The translations under genes were made by a program, and so were the position numbers. Shown piece after piece: positions 7,799 through 15,096 of a DNA stretch of 47,669 nucleotides; the first letter of the stretch is position 1; each line of letters opens with the position of its first letter. Under the pieces are notes generated by a model, which was not told the origin of the DNA, made no database searches, and worked only from the letters and a program-made list of their open reading frames with translations. Location: assembly GCA_964578175.1 (NCBI GenBank), contig CAZOBH010000007.1, positions 1 through 47,669 of the forward strand, read 5' to 3'. The stretch comes from RUG11788 sp964578175 (GTDB taxonomy: Bacteria > Bacillota_I > Bacilli_A > RF39 > UBA660).

Positions 7799-8046
7799 AC
7801 TATCCCTCCTATCAATACTATAGTCCAAATAATTAAAATAAAATATGTAATTAAATAAAAATTCCTTTTCTTAGTTTTATGTCTAAACATATGCATACTT
7901 ATTACAAAACCATATACTCCACCTAAAGCACAAATTAGAAACAATAACTTTTCACTAATTCTATATTTATGTTTTATAGCAAGCAATTTATCTATTAAAC
8001 AAATGATAAATCCTATTATATTTATTATTATAAAATAGTTTTGTAT
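7795..8046 (-). CDS. DUF1294 family membrane protein, probable ATA start
   Basis: The conserved DUF1294 pattern is clear: IDK-LLAIKHKYRISEKLLFL, then LGGVYGFVISMHMFRHKTKK and a last hydrophobic segment. The first in-frame ATG/GTG/TTG is a TTG at 7984-7986, which has no ribosome site and would remove the first membrane helix (YFIIINIIGFIICLIDK) that the family always has. Upstream the frame is open to a TGA and includes AGGGGG nine bases before ATA at 8044-8046. Starting there gives 83 residues, close to the family's 85-90. Function of the family is unknown. Stop TGA overlaps the next start. Confidence 0.75.
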   Translation of the reverse strand: MQNYFIIINIIGFIICLIDKLLAIKHKYRISEKLLFLICALGGVYGFVISMHMFRHKTKKRNFYLITYFILIIWTIVLIGGIV

Positions 8047-8093
8047 ATCGATACGCCCCCTATTATCAATTTCATTGTATCAAACATACATAT

Positions 8094-8132
8094 AAAAAAA
8101 CTATAGAAAGTGTAAACTTTCTTATAGTTTTA
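8094..8132 (-). terminator. Terminator of the DUF308-DUF948-YtxH operon
   Basis: AAAACTATAAGAAAGT pairs with ACTTTCTATAGTTTT (one bulge) and is followed by more T residues. It lies between the YtxH gene and the DUF1294 gene. Confidence 0.85.
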
Positions 8133-8140
8133 CGTAAAAT

Positions 8141-8548
8141 TTAGTCTTTATTTTCTAATTTCTTTAAAATTTGTTTTGTTACTTTAATAGCACTCTTTCT
8201 TACTTCTTCTGCTACTTCGTTTACAACAGGAGTTGCTTTTGCCTTAGTATATTCAACTAATTCTTCTGTTTTTGTTTTAACTACATCTGCAGTAGCATAA
8301 GCAATATCTTGTACTTTTTCTTTATCTAAGTCTTGAATAGTGGCTTTAATTTCATCTATTTTCTCTAAGATATTATCTTTAACTTCATCTTTATCAATTT
8401 CTTTTGCTTTCGCTGTTAACTCATTTATTTTTAATTTAAGATCTTTTTGAGCCTCTTTACCACTCTTAGGTGCAAATAAAACTCCTAAAGCTCCACCTAT
8501 TCCAAGACCTAAAACGAATTTTCCTATACCAGATTTCTTTTTACTCAT
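8141..8548 (-). CDS. YtxH domain protein
   Basis: A 135-residue protein. The N-terminal 30 residues carry the YtxH signature: a Gly-rich hydrophobic segment FVLGLGIGGALGVLFAPKSGKE. The rest is a long amphipathic, Lys/Glu-rich helix, likely coiled coil. YtxH proteins are found in Firmicutes general stress operons next to YtxG/DUF948; here too the upstream gene is DUF948. Start at 8548 (MSKKKSG) rather than 8563 because GAGG lies nine bases before it and directly touches the earlier ATG; it overlaps the DUF948 stop by eight bases. Confidence 0.8.
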   Translation of the reverse strand: MSKKKSGIGKFVLGLGIGGALGVLFAPKSGKEAQKDLKLKINELTAKAKEIDKDEVKDNILEKIDEIKATIQDLDKEKVQDIAYATADVVKTKTEELVEYTKAKATPVVNEVAEEVRKSAIKVTKQILKKLENKD

Positions 8549-8801
8549 CGAAATCATCCTCACTTTCTACTTTTCTTCCAAAGATATGATTAACCTTCTT
8601 ACTTATATTATACCTTATATTAGAAATAGTTTCACTACCTTTTTCTATCATTTCAAATGTAGGATCTAACTTTTCTAATTTTCTATTTACATCTTTAATA
8701 GATTTAGTAGTTTGATCTAAAACTTTTATTAATTTAAGACCAACAACTATAAATACTATTATTAAAAATATAATTAAAAATCTAATAACGATATCTAACA
8801 T
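8541..8801 (-). CDS. DUF948 (YtxG-like) protein
   Basis: An 86-residue protein: N-terminal membrane helix (3-25), then a polar helix with the spaced hydrophobic pattern LDQTTKSIKDVNRKLEKLDPT typical of DUF948. No enzymatic motif. AGGAGG precedes ATG. It overlaps the YtxH gene, the normal partner in Bacilli, and follows a DUF308 gene by eight bases. Confidence 0.75.
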   Translation of the reverse strand: MLDIVIRFLIIFLIIVFIVVGLKLIKVLDQTTKSIKDVNRKLEKLDPTFEMIEKGSETISNIRYNISKKVNHIFGRKVESEDDFDE

Positions 8802-8809
8802 AACTCCTC

Positions 8810-9352
8810 CTATTTAATATTATTATAAAATATAAATGATAATATTATATTAAGTATTGAATAAAAACATATAAATGATCCTAGTATTTGATTCATCATA
8901 AATACAGTCTTAACTGAATTAAATAATAGAATTAAAGATAAAATTAACATAATTGATATTATAAATATACATACATTTATATTTTTATCCTTACTCTTAT
9001 ACATAATCATAGTATATGTATATTTAGAGAATAAATACAATATCATAATAATAGAAATTACTTCTTGAATTCCTTCTTTTATAAAAGTAGGTTTTATAAA
9101 TAGAAATAATGCAATTATTAAAGATATTAATCCATATATTATACTAAAATCAAACTTTTTCTTTTTATCACTTCTAGTAAAATATTTATATATCGAAAAT
9201 CCTACTACTACCATTAATATCATAGCTATAAACATAGATATAAATGTTATAGTGGCATATGGTTTATATAAAAGCCAAATACCAAATATAGTAGTTAATA
9301 TAGATATAACTAAATTAATGTAAAAAGAATTTCTAACTTCATCTTTTAACAT
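8810..9352 (-). CDS. DUF308/HdeD-like membrane protein
   Basis: A 180-residue integral membrane protein with six hydrophobic helices (about 12-28, 33-53, 68-86, 92-110, 126-145, 152-175). The pattern 'GIWLLYKPYATITFISMFIAMILMVVG' fits the DUF308/HdeD repeat, in which two three-helix units are related. HdeD in enteric bacteria is an acid-stress protein, but function here is not known. Starts eight bases after the mutase-like gene with AGGTGAT, and is followed by DUF948 and YtxH. Confidence 0.65.
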   Translation of the reverse strand: MLKDEVRNSFYINLVISILTTIFGIWLLYKPYATITFISMFIAMILMVVVGFSIYKYFTRSDKKKKFDFSIIYGLISLIIALFLFIKPTFIKEGIQEVISIIMILYLFSKYTYTMIMYKSKDKNINVCIFIISIMLILSLILLFNSVKTVFMMNQILGSFICFYSILNIILSFIFYNNIK

Positions 9353-9360
9353 TTAATCAC

Positions 9361-10941
9361 CTATTTCTTTAAGAATATAAACCATAATAGATATAGAACT
9401 ACAAATACTATTCCACCAAATATTATTAAAATATTTTGATTCTTTTTACCATTTTTATTTAACATAATCATAGTTCTAGCAGTAGTATCTCCAAGTAAAT
9501 AAAGCATAGTTGTAGATATAAAACTAATTGATACAGGGTCAAATAAAGCTGTATTTTTACTATAAACATTATCTATAACTATATAAGGTACTTTATTAGA
9601 GTAATTAACTACTACATCTTTATTATCTATAAGCAATGATTCTTTAACTCCATATAAAGAAGTAAATATTAACATATGATGTAATTTATAAGTGTATTCA
9701 TAAACTTTTCTTAAAGCCTTATCCATCTCTCTAAAATTATTTTTAAGTACTTCTAAATCACCTTTTTTATAATCATGCATTAAGTCATAATCAATAATTA
9801 TAGTATCATTAACTCCATTATCTATTTCATTAATAAGTATTTGAGTCATTTCAGCAAAATAATCATTATTTATTTTAACTGATTTAGTATTTAAATAAGG
9901 ACTTACTTCATTTTTATTTCCATTTAATACACTATTTATATATGTTGCTCTTGTATTATCAGCAATTAATGTTACTTTTTTATTTAACTTTTCTAATTTT
10001 TGAGTAAAGTAATCAGTTGGTAAATCATATTCATAAGCATGAGCAAGTGTTCCTTTTTCATTAATTGGAAGTAAAGATGTAATTTTAATATTAGTAGGAT
10101 TATCATCTGTTGTAAATAATTGTTTTGGATTAACTATAATACTTAAGTATCTACTTATAGGCATATAAGTATAGTTAAATATAAATATACTATCATTACT
10201 TTCAAATAAAGTTCTTCTTTTTAATAAGAATGGAGACATATTTTCATCTGCAATACCATTTTTATAACGAGTTTCAAATAATGATTGCCAGTCAGTCCAT
10301 GTTTCAGAAACACTAGTAGTACAAATCTTATATAACTTGCTTAAATTAGATATTGGTGTTGAATCACTTACCATATCAACTCCAACTATAAGACTTACTC
10401 CTACATTTTCATATCCAGCAATTGATCTTGTTATAGCTTTAATAGAATCTTTTGCAGTATGAAGGCCTTTTTCACTATTATAACCAACAAATAAATGAAT
10501 ACATACTTCTTTAACTTGTTTTTTAATACATTCATCAACAAAAGCTTTTAATTGATCTCCAGTTGTATAAGAGAATTTATCTCCGATCATGAAGAATATA
10601 TGCATTTTAGATTTATTTTGAGCAGCAAAATCTATACTTTCATCCATTACATTGTTTATAAAATTCTTTTCACTTATTCTTTTATCCATACTTTTAACAG
10701 CTAAATCAGTATAACCTCCGTTAGAAAAACATTGGTACCCGAATTGATAAGTACTAGATTGATTAGGTAAGAAACCACATTCTTTACCACTAGATAAAAT
10801 ACTACTATACATATATTCTTGACTAAGTCTAACTACATTAGGAGTTAAATCATCTCCAAGTGAATATGAATTAGCAGCTTCAATACCAAATCCATTTGCT
10901 AAAAATAAAATTTTCTTTTTTCCATTCATTTCTTCATTCAT
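9361..10941 (-). CDS. Membrane-anchored pseudoenzyme of the iPGM / alkaline phosphatase superfamily
   Basis: A 526-residue protein that follows the plan of cofactor-independent phosphoglycerate mutase from end to end but has lost its active site. By eye: LDGWG becomes ANGFG (15-19, metal Asp to Asn); the catalytic Ser loop GNSEVGH becomes TYQFGY (64-69, Ser to Tyr); SDGGVHSH becomes GDKFSYTT (near 120-127); FLDGRDT becomes FVGYNSE (151-157); TADHGN becomes FTSLYGV; and the final VPF region survives as KVPYIVID. A single hydrophobic segment at about 504-523 ends the chain, absent from real iPGM. It cannot be expected to act as a mutase. A sensory or scaffold role at the membrane is inference. 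It heads an operon with DUF308, DUF948 and YtxH. Confidence 0.75.
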   Translation of the reverse strand: MNEEMNGKKKILFLANGFGIEAANSYSLGDDLTPNVVRLSQEYMYSSILSSGKECGFLPNQSSTYQFGYQCFSNGGYTDLAVKSMDKRISEKNFINNVMDESIDFAAQNKSKMHIFFMIGDKFSYTTGDQLKAFVDECIKKQVKEVCIHLFVGYNSEKGLHTAKDSIKAITRSIAGYENVGVSLIVGVDMVSDSTPISNLSKLYKICTTSVSETWTDWQSLFETRYKNGIADENMSPFLLKRRTLFESNDSIFIFNYTYMPISRYLSIIVNPKQLFTTDDNPTNIKITSLLPINEKGTLAHAYEYDLPTDYFTQKLEKLNKKVTLIADNTRATYINSVLNGNKNEVSPYLNTKSVKINNDYFAEMTQILINEIDNGVNDTIIIDYDLMHDYKKGDLEVLKNNFREMDKALRKVYEYTYKLHHMLIFTSLYGVKESLLIDNKDVVVNYSNKVPYIVIDNVYSKNTALFDPVSISFISTTMLYLLGDTTARTMIMLNKNGKKNQNILIIFGGIVFVVLYLLWFIFLKK

Positions 10942-10968
10942 TTTAGGCCCACTCCCTATTCTATTTAT

Positions 10969-10997
10969 ATTTTAATGTTTATTTGAATATAAATCAA
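10969..10997 (-). promoter_or_regulatory. Promoter of the mutase-like/DUF308/DUF948/YtxH operon
   Basis: TTGATT at 10992-10997 and TAAAAT at 10969-10974 with a 17-base spacer. The -35 element overlaps the folD stop codon (TGA, 10994-10996). No terminator separates folD from this operon, so read-through is also possible. Confidence 0.65.
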
Positions 10998-11827
10998 TTA
11001 CTATTTTGTTCATTATACGCTTTTATTACATTCTCCATTAATGATATAACAGTCATTCTACCTACTCCATTAGGAACAGGAGTAATAAAAGATACTTTAT
11101 CTTTTACATTTTCAAAATCTACATCACCAGTTAAATGTCCATCTATTAAATTAGTACCAACATCTATTACAACTGAATTATCTTTTACCATATCATTTGT
11201 TATATAATGAGCTTTACCTATAGCAACTATTAAAATATCTGCTTCTTTAGTAATATCTTTTAAATTACTAGTTTTAGAATGAGTAACTGTAACAGTTGCA
11301 TTTTCATTTAATAAGCATGATATTAATGGTTTACCAACTAACTTACTACGGCCTACTAAAACAACGTGTTTACCAGCTAAATCAATATTATATTCTTTAA
11401 ATAAGTTCATAACTCCTAATGCAGTACAAGGTATAAAACAATTACCTTTATCAAATAACTTACCAATATTCTCGGTAGTAAGTCCATCTACATCTTTTAA
11501 AGCTGAAATACTATTAATTATTTTATCTTCATCTAATTCCTTAGGAAGTGGTAATTGAACCATAATACCATTTACTGAATTATCTATATTTAATTCTTGT
11601 ATTTTATTTATCAATTCTTTTTCAGATACTTCTTGATAATGAAGATGAAGTACTTCTATTCCAATTTCAGTACCAACTTTTAGTTTTTGAGAAACGTATT
11701 TATTACTTGGCCCATCATTACCTACTTGTATTATTACAAGTTTAGGAATAGATTTAAGTTTAGACACTTCCTTTTTCATTTTTTCTATTCTTTCTAATTG
11801 TATTTTTTTACCATCTATTAATATCAT
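10994..11827 (-). CDS. folD: Methylenetetrahydrofolate dehydrogenase / cyclohydrolase
   Basis: Interconverts 5,10-methylene-THF, methenyl-THF and 10-formyl-THF (NADP-dependent dehydrogenase plus cyclohydrolase) for one-carbon metabolism. The 277-residue protein has SNKYVSQKLKVGTEIGIE with the catalytic Lys (KYV..K region, near 43-55), GIMVQLPLPKELDE (near 93-106), KDVDGLTTENIGK (near 116-128), the Rossmann motif VVLVGRSKLVGKPL (near 155-168) and TPVPNGVGRMTV (the family usually has PGGVGPMT). Full length. The start has GGTGAT before ATG, and a divergent promoter region separates it from tdk. Confidence 0.95.
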   Translation of the reverse strand: MILIDGKKIQLERIEKMKKEVSKLKSIPKLVIIQVGNDGPSNKYVSQKLKVGTEIGIEVLHLHYQEVSEKELINKIQELNIDNSVNGIMVQLPLPKELDEDKIINSISALKDVDGLTTENIGKLFDKGNCFIPCTALGVMNLFKEYNIDLAGKHVVLVGRSKLVGKPLISCLLNENATVTVTHSKTSNLKDITKEADILIVAIGKAHYITNDMVKDNSVVIDVGTNLIDGHLTGDVDFENVKDKVSFITPVPNGVGRMTVISLMENVIKAYNEQNSN

Positions 11828-11861
11828 ATAATCACCATTAATATTATATCACAAATTATGT

Positions 11862-11867
11862 TATAAT
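11862..11867 (+). promoter_or_regulatory. Extended -10 promoter of tdk
   Basis: TATAAT preceded by TG one base upstream (TGTTATAAT), the extended -10 form; the -35 region is poor. Predicted start near 11874 leaves a leader of only about ten bases, consisting of the ribosome site AGGGTG. A TATAAT for folD lies on the opposite strand within the same 50-base gap. Confidence 0.7.
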
Positions 11868-11883
11868 TATTAGGGTGAATAAT

Positions 11884-12477
11884 ATGTCAAAATTATATTT
11901 TAGATATGGAGCAATGAACTGTGGTAAAACAACTGCTTTACTTCAAGTTGCTCATAATTATGAAGAACGAGGAATGAGTGTCTTAATTATTAAACCAATA
12001 ATAGATAAGAAAGCAGCTGATTCTATTGAATCAAGACTTGGAATTAGAAGAAAAGTAGATTATTTAATAAAAGATGGAGATAATTTATATAAAATATTAA
12101 AAAATTATAAGAAAAATGATAAGAAACTATCTTGTATTTTAGTAGATGAAGCACATTTCATTGAAGAAGAACAAGTTGATCAATTATTTAAATTTGCTAC
12201 ATTAGAAAATATACCCGTTATTTGTTATGGATTAAGATCTGATTTCAAAACTAAAGCATTTAGAGCAGTACCAAGATTACTTACTTTAGCATCTACTATT
12301 GAAGAGATGAAAACAATATGTAGGTGTGGTAAAAAAGCTACTTTAAATTTAAGATTCGTAAACGGAAAAATTGCAACAGATGGAGAACAAGTAGCTATAG
12401 ATGGATTCGATAATGTTACTTATGAATCAATGTGTCCAGCATGTTATTTTAAAGCATTAAAAAATAGTACTAAATAG
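11884..12477 (+). CDS. tdk: Thymidine kinase
   Basis: Phosphorylates thymidine with ATP in the dNTP salvage path. The 197-residue protein has the P-loop GAMNCGKTT (about 10-18; a Firmicutes-like variant of GPMFSGKS), the Walker B/catalytic region ILVDEAHF, and paired cysteines CRCGK and CPAC that form the structural zinc site of type II thymidine kinases. I start at ATG 11884 (AGGGTG six bases before), not at GTG 11875, which is part of the ribosome site. It is one of only two genes here on the plus strand. Confidence 0.95.
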   Translation: MSKLYFRYGAMNCGKTTALLQVAHNYEERGMSVLIIKPIIDKKAADSIESRLGIRRKVDYLIKDGDNLYKILKNYKKNDKKLSCILVDEAHFIEEEQVDQLFKFATLENIPVICYGLRSDFKTKAFRAVPRLLTLASTIEEMKTICRCGKKATLNLRFVNGKIATDGEQVAIDGFDNVTYESMCPACYFKALKNSTK

Positions 12478-12488
12478 TACTATTTTTT
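12461..12488. terminator. Convergent terminator between tdk and the small gene at 12488
   Basis: AATAGTAC / GTACTATT stem with loop TAAATA, A tract on the left and T tract on the right. It overlaps the tdk stop codon and can end both converging transcripts. Confidence 0.8.
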
Positions 12489-12685
12489 TATAAGTTTTCA
12501 TTAATAATATCCATATACGGTTCTATATCATTTATTAATTTATAAGACATAATTATAAATATAATAATTAATGTAATTGCAATAACTGTACCAATTATTT
12601 TAAAAATCGTTCTTCTCTTTTCTATTTTTTCTAGTCTTTCTACTCTAGCTGATAATTCATCTATTTTCTTTTCCAATTCATTCAT
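12488..12685 (-). CDS. Small coiled-coil membrane protein downstream of ispG
   Basis: A 65-residue protein: an N-terminal heptad-like helix (MNELEKKIDELSARVERLEKIEKR), one membrane span at about 27-47, then a short acidic tail. No known function. Its ATG overlaps the ispG TGA as ATGA, so it is probably translated by reinitiation after ispG. Confidence 0.65.
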   Translation of the reverse strand: MNELEKKIDELSARVERLEKIEKRRTIFKIIGTVIAITLIIIFIIMSYKLINDIEPYMDIINENL

Positions 12686-13749
12686 AATAATCCTTCTTTA
12701 CTATTTACCATTTTAATAATTTCTTGTTTTAATACTTCTACTATTTCATCTTGAGGAACTCTTTTTATAATCTTTCCTTTTTTAAATATTATTCCTTCTT
12801 TTATTCCACCAGCAATACCTATATCTGCTTCTCTTGCCTCACCAGGACCATTTACAGCACATCCCATAACTGCAACTGTAATATCACTATTAATTGATTT
12901 TAAAAACTCTTCTATTTCATTAGCAATAGGTATTAAATCAATTTGTGTTCTTCCACATGTAGGACATGAAACTAATGAAGGTACTCCTTTGTATAGATTA
13001 AGATCTTTTAATATTTCTTTAGCAACAATTACTTCATCTATTGGATTACTTGATAAAGATACTCTTAATGTATCACCTATTCCTTTATTAAGTAAAATAC
13101 CAATTCCAATACTAGATTTAATAGTACCACTAAATTTAGTACCTGCTTCAGTTATACCAATGTGTAATGGATAATTAAATTCTTTACTAGCTTTTTCATA
13201 TGCTTCAATACATAAATTAAGATTAGATGATTTAAGAGATAAACAAATATCATAGAAATCTAAATCTTCTAATATCTTAATATGTCTTTTAGCACTTTCT
13301 ATCATAGCATCAGCTGTTGGTTTACCATATTTTTCTAATAAATCTTTTTCTAAAGATCCAGCATTAACTCCTATTCTAATTGGAATATGTTTTTCCTTAC
13401 AAGCATCAACTACTTTTTTTACTTTTTCTTTATCTCCAATATTACCAGGATTAATTCTTACTTTATCTACTCCACTTTTAATAGCTTCTAGTGCAATTCT
13501 ATAATCAAAATGAATATCAGCTACAATTGGTATATGAATACTTTTTTTAATCTCTTTAATAGCTTTAGCGTCTTCTATATCAAGACATGCTACTCTAATT
13601 ATTTCACAACCTACATCTTCAAGTTCTAATATTTGTTTAACAGTACTTTCTACATCTTTAGTCTTAGTATTACACATAGATTGAATAACTATTTTATCCT
13701 GTCCACCTATTTGAACATTACCAACATATATTTTTCTAGTTTCTTTCAT
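12682..13749 (-). CDS. ispG: 4-hydroxy-3-methylbut-2-en-1-yl diphosphate synthase (IspG/GcpE)
   Basis: Penultimate step of the MEP isoprenoid pathway: reductive ring opening of MEcPP to HMBPP using a [4Fe-4S] cluster. The 355-residue bacterial short form shows IQSMCNTKTKDV near the start, VADIHFDYRIALEA, VRINPGNIG, and the cluster cysteines in SCPTCGR (about 262-268) and VMGCAVNGPGEA (about 295-306). Full length. Presence implies undecaprenyl precursors by the MEP route. Confidence 0.96.
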   Translation of the reverse strand: MKETRKIYVGNVQIGGQDKIVIQSMCNTKTKDVESTVKQILELEDVGCEIIRVACLDIEDAKAIKEIKKSIHIPIVADIHFDYRIALEAIKSGVDKVRINPGNIGDKEKVKKVVDACKEKHIPIRIGVNAGSLEKDLLEKYGKPTADAMIESAKRHIKILEDLDFYDICLSLKSSNLNLCIEAYEKASKEFNYPLHIGITEAGTKFSGTIKSSIGIGILLNKGIGDTLRVSLSSNPIDEVIVAKEILKDLNLYKGVPSLVSCPTCGRTQIDLIPIANEIEEFLKSINSDITVAVMGCAVNGPGEAREADIGIAGGIKEGIIFKKGKIIKRVPQDEIVEVLKQEIIKMVNSKEGLL

Positions 13750-13774
13750 ATCATCACCACTTATATTTTAACCT

Positions 13775-13803
13775 AAAAAAGAACTATAATATAGTTCTTT
13801 ATA
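13775..13803 (-). terminator. Terminator of the FemABX gene
   Basis: AAAGAACTATA / TATAGTTCTTT stem with a very short loop and a T tract on the minus strand, between the FemABX gene and ispG. Confidence 0.85.
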
Positions 13804-13815
13804 TTTATTTTCTAT

Positions 13816-15012
13816 TTATTTTCTTATTAATCTATATAATTTAATTAAAACTGGATATAAAACTTTAACTGGTTTATAAATCCATGAAATAGGTAAATCA
13901 TACTCTCCACAGAATTCCATTACTCTTCCATTAAATTGTTTTTTAAACTTAGTTAAATGATCATTTAAATGTCCATCTACTCCACCCAAATTACAATAGT
14001 GACATTTGTTTTCAATTGAGAATTTAATTATTTCATATACAAGAGCAGCAGATGCATGTAATCTAGTTAAATGAAGATTATTACCAGCATATAAATATTC
14101 ACTAGTTCTAATTCCTTTTTTGTTACTTGGAAGTAGTATTAAAGCTCCAGATAAAACTAATTCTTTTCCATTTTCTTTTATTAATTCCTTAGCTTCATTA
14201 ATTGATTCTTCTTTAGGATTATCTTCACTTTCTAAAAACTCTAAGTACTTATCTAAATCAATATGAGCAAATACAAGATAGGCATTACCCTTGTAACTAG
14301 TCATTATTTTTTCAAAATATTCTTTACTTCTTAAACTAATATTTTGTTTCTTTTCAGTTTGATGAAGCAAGTCCATAAGTACATCTACTTTTTTTATATC
14401 ATCAGTTATTTCAAATGTAATTCCTCTTTTTTCTTGATAATTACCAAAATAGGATTTAAGTCTTTTATATGTTTTTAATATCTCTTTTTCATCTAATATT
14501 TTAGAATCTTTATCACAAAGAGGAGCAAAAACATTATATTGTGGTTGAAAATTAATATGCATGCTTTTATTTATTCCAGTACTTTTATATCCTAGCTTAA
14601 GTAAATTATTATGTTTTACTTCATAATCTTTAGAATAATTATGTTCTATTTCTTCATCTTTAAAACTATTATCAGTTATACAAAAGTTAGGATCTAATTT
14701 AACGACATAAGCTTTATTCTTTTTAGCAAGTTTCTTAATATTTAATGTCATTGCTTCAAGATCTTCATAATTTTTAAAATCTATTAAATAACCTCTAGGT
14801 ATATAAAATAATTTAATTTTACCAAATACTTTTCTAACAAGTATTAAACAAATACCTACTAGTTTTTTATCTTTATATAACCCACAATGAAATGATCCCC
14901 AATTACTTTTAATATTAGACCAGTTATATTCTTGCATAAAACTAGCCATAGGATAATTTTCTATAAATTTATCATATTCTTTCTTATCTAAATTATCAGT
15001 AAACGTATACAT
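13816..15012 (-). CDS. FemABX-family peptidoglycan bridge aminoacyltransferase
   Basis: A 398-residue member of the Fem family, which transfers amino acids from aminoacyl-tRNA to the Lys of lipid-linked peptidoglycan stem peptides. Seen: SFMQEYNWSNIKSNWG near 24-39, the paired GNAT-like domains, FYIPRGYLIDF near 88-98, the central coiled-coil arm (about 245-290, shorter and acidic), and the C-terminal LYAGNNLHLTRLHASAALVYEIIKFS plus YCNLGGVDG motif. Which residue is added cannot be read from sequence. Single gene with its own terminator. Confidence 0.88.
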   Translation of the reverse strand: MYTFTDNLDKKEYDKFIENYPMASFMQEYNWSNIKSNWGSFHCGLYKDKKLVGICLILVRKVFGKIKLFYIPRGYLIDFKNYEDLEAMTLNIKKLAKKNKAYVVKLDPNFCITDNSFKDEEIEHNYSKDYEVKHNNLLKLGYKSTGINKSMHINFQPQYNVFAPLCDKDSKILDEKEILKTYKRLKSYFGNYQEKRGITFEITDDIKKVDVLMDLLHQTEKKQNISLRSKEYFEKIMTSYKGNAYLVFAHIDLDKYLEFLESEDNPKEESINEAKELIKENGKELVLSGALILLPSNKKGIRTSEYLYAGNNLHLTRLHASAALVYEIIKFSIENKCHYCNLGGVDGHLNDHLTKFKKQFNGRVMEFCGEYDLPISWIYKPVKVLYPVLIKLYRLIRK

Positions 15013-15058
15013 ATCATCACATTCTTTCGTGTTCTATTATATCATATAGAATATCAAT

Positions 15059-15092
15059 AAAAAAGAACGATATTTAAAATATCATTCTTTAT
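15059..15092 (-). terminator. Terminator of the rpsO-pnp operon
   Basis: AAAGAATGATATTT pairs with AAATATCGTTCTTT (one G-U pair) and is followed by T residues, just after the pnp stop. Confidence 0.85.
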
Positions 15093-15096
15093 TTTT

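Noticed and set aside
9361..10941. Calling the gene gpmI, an active phosphoglycerate mutase
   Set aside because: Metal ligands and catalytic Ser are replaced and a membrane helix is added.
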